From NCBI GenBank assembly GCA_005787665.1, contig SYAB01000427.1, positions 1 through 5,841 of the forward strand: DNA of 5,841 nucleotides, given 5' to 3'. Made by a program: the position numbers and the translations under genes. The notes below the pieces were generated by a model that had not been told where the DNA came from, did no database searches, and saw only the letters and a program-made list of their open reading frames with translations. Source of the stretch: Actinomycetota bacterium (GTDB lineage Bacteria; Actinomycetota; Actinomycetes; Mycobacteriales; Mycobacteriaceae). Positions 5,636 to 5,841 of this stretch are shown here, piece after piece (position 1 is the stretch's first letter; the number at the start of each line of letters is the position of its first letter).

Positions 5636-5841
5636 CAAGAGCCTTGGCCAGGGCGTCCAATTGTTTGTCCTGCCAGCCGACGAATGTCGTTTCGCCGGGC
5701 GCGACCGTCTCGGTGACCTCGACCACCGGTACCCCGTTCGCCTCGGCGGCAGCGCGAATCTGCTCCGGTATCGAACCCTCGGTCTGGGTGTTGTAGATCA
5801 GCACGTCGATCTGCTTGTCGGCCAGCGCTTTCCGGAACGCC
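5622..5841 (-). CDS. Zinc/manganese ABC transporter solute-binding protein, C-terminal 72 residues only
   Basis: Only the end of the gene is present; the frame is open through the window edge and stops at TGA (5624-5622). The residues belong to the TroA/ZnuA cluster A-I binding-protein superfamily. VLIYNTQTEG is the last beta strand and loop of the second lobe. GVPVVEVTET and the closing W-x-D-x-QLDALAKAL helix are usual for actinobacterial members. In Gram-positives such proteins are lipoproteins that capture Zn(II) or Mn(II) outside the membrane and hand it to the permease. The signal peptide, lipobox and histidine ligands are outside the window, so metal specificity cannot be judged. It is the first of the visible transporter genes and overlaps the ATPase gene by 14 nt. 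Confidence 0.88.
   Translation of the reverse strand, partial: AFRKALADKQIDVLIYNTQTEGSIPEQIRAAAEANGVPVVEVTETVAPGETTFVGWQDKQLDALAKALGVTP
5642..5645 (-). promoter_or_regulatory. Ribosome-binding site deciding the ATPase start
   Basis: AAGG on the minus strand is six bases before GTG 5635 and three before TTG 5638. This favours GTG. It lies inside the last codons of the solute-binding protein gene. Confidence 0.5.

Noticed and set aside
1..5841. tRNA genes, CRISPR repeats, insertion sequences, toxin-antitoxin or defence genes
   Set aside because: None seen. Coding sequence fills nearly all of the window, and the two gaps longer than a few bases (107 and 73 nt) contain only the structures described.

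Overview
The window comes from the chromosome of a high-GC Gram-positive bacterium, most likely an actinobacterium of the Mycobacteriales (Gordonia, Rhodococcus or Mycobacterium-like). The evidence is the strong GC bias at third codon positions, the GTG starts, the cysS-rlmB gene order, and an RlmB basic N-terminal extension that resembles the mycobacterial protein as I remember it. I cannot name the species. There is no sign of phage, transposon, CRISPR or other mobile DNA. The content is close to ordinary core genome with a few unusual non-coding and family-level details.

Layout. Positions 1-2127 are on the plus strand: the 3' five-sixths of cysS (cysteinyl-tRNA synthetase), then, starting directly after its stop, a complete SpoU/TrmH-family 23S rRNA 2'-O-methyltransferase (rlmB-like). 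Positions 2128-2234 are a short convergent intergenic region. Much of it is one large inverted repeat, followed by a canonical G-quadruplex motif on the plus strand. Positions 2235-5841 are on the minus strand. In transcription order (right to left) they hold the C-terminus of a metal-binding lipoprotein/solute-binding protein, its ABC ATPase, its ABC-3 family permease, a 73-nt gap with a good leaderless-promoter candidate, a LamB/YcsF protein (PxpA-like 5-oxoprolinase subunit A), and a metallo-beta-lactamase-fold hydrolase.

How the genes work together. The three transporter genes overlap (14 nt and 4 nt) and form one zinc/manganese importer operon. pxpA and the MBL hydrolase overlap by one base (TGATG) and are almost certainly translated from one message. 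pxpA may start its own leaderless transcript. The PxpB and PxpC partners that PxpA needs in the characterised 5-oxoprolinase are not here. Several products in the window are zinc proteins or zinc handlers (CysRS, the MBL-fold enzyme, the importer), but whether that neighbourhood means anything functionally is speculation.

I did not find a clearly new multi-gene system. The best leads are the hairpin-plus-G-quadruplex 3' end between the convergent operons, the pxpA/MBL pair without PxpBC, an MBL hydrolase whose usual bridging aspartate position reads Ser, and a 13-bp perfect palindrome inside the cysS coding sequence.
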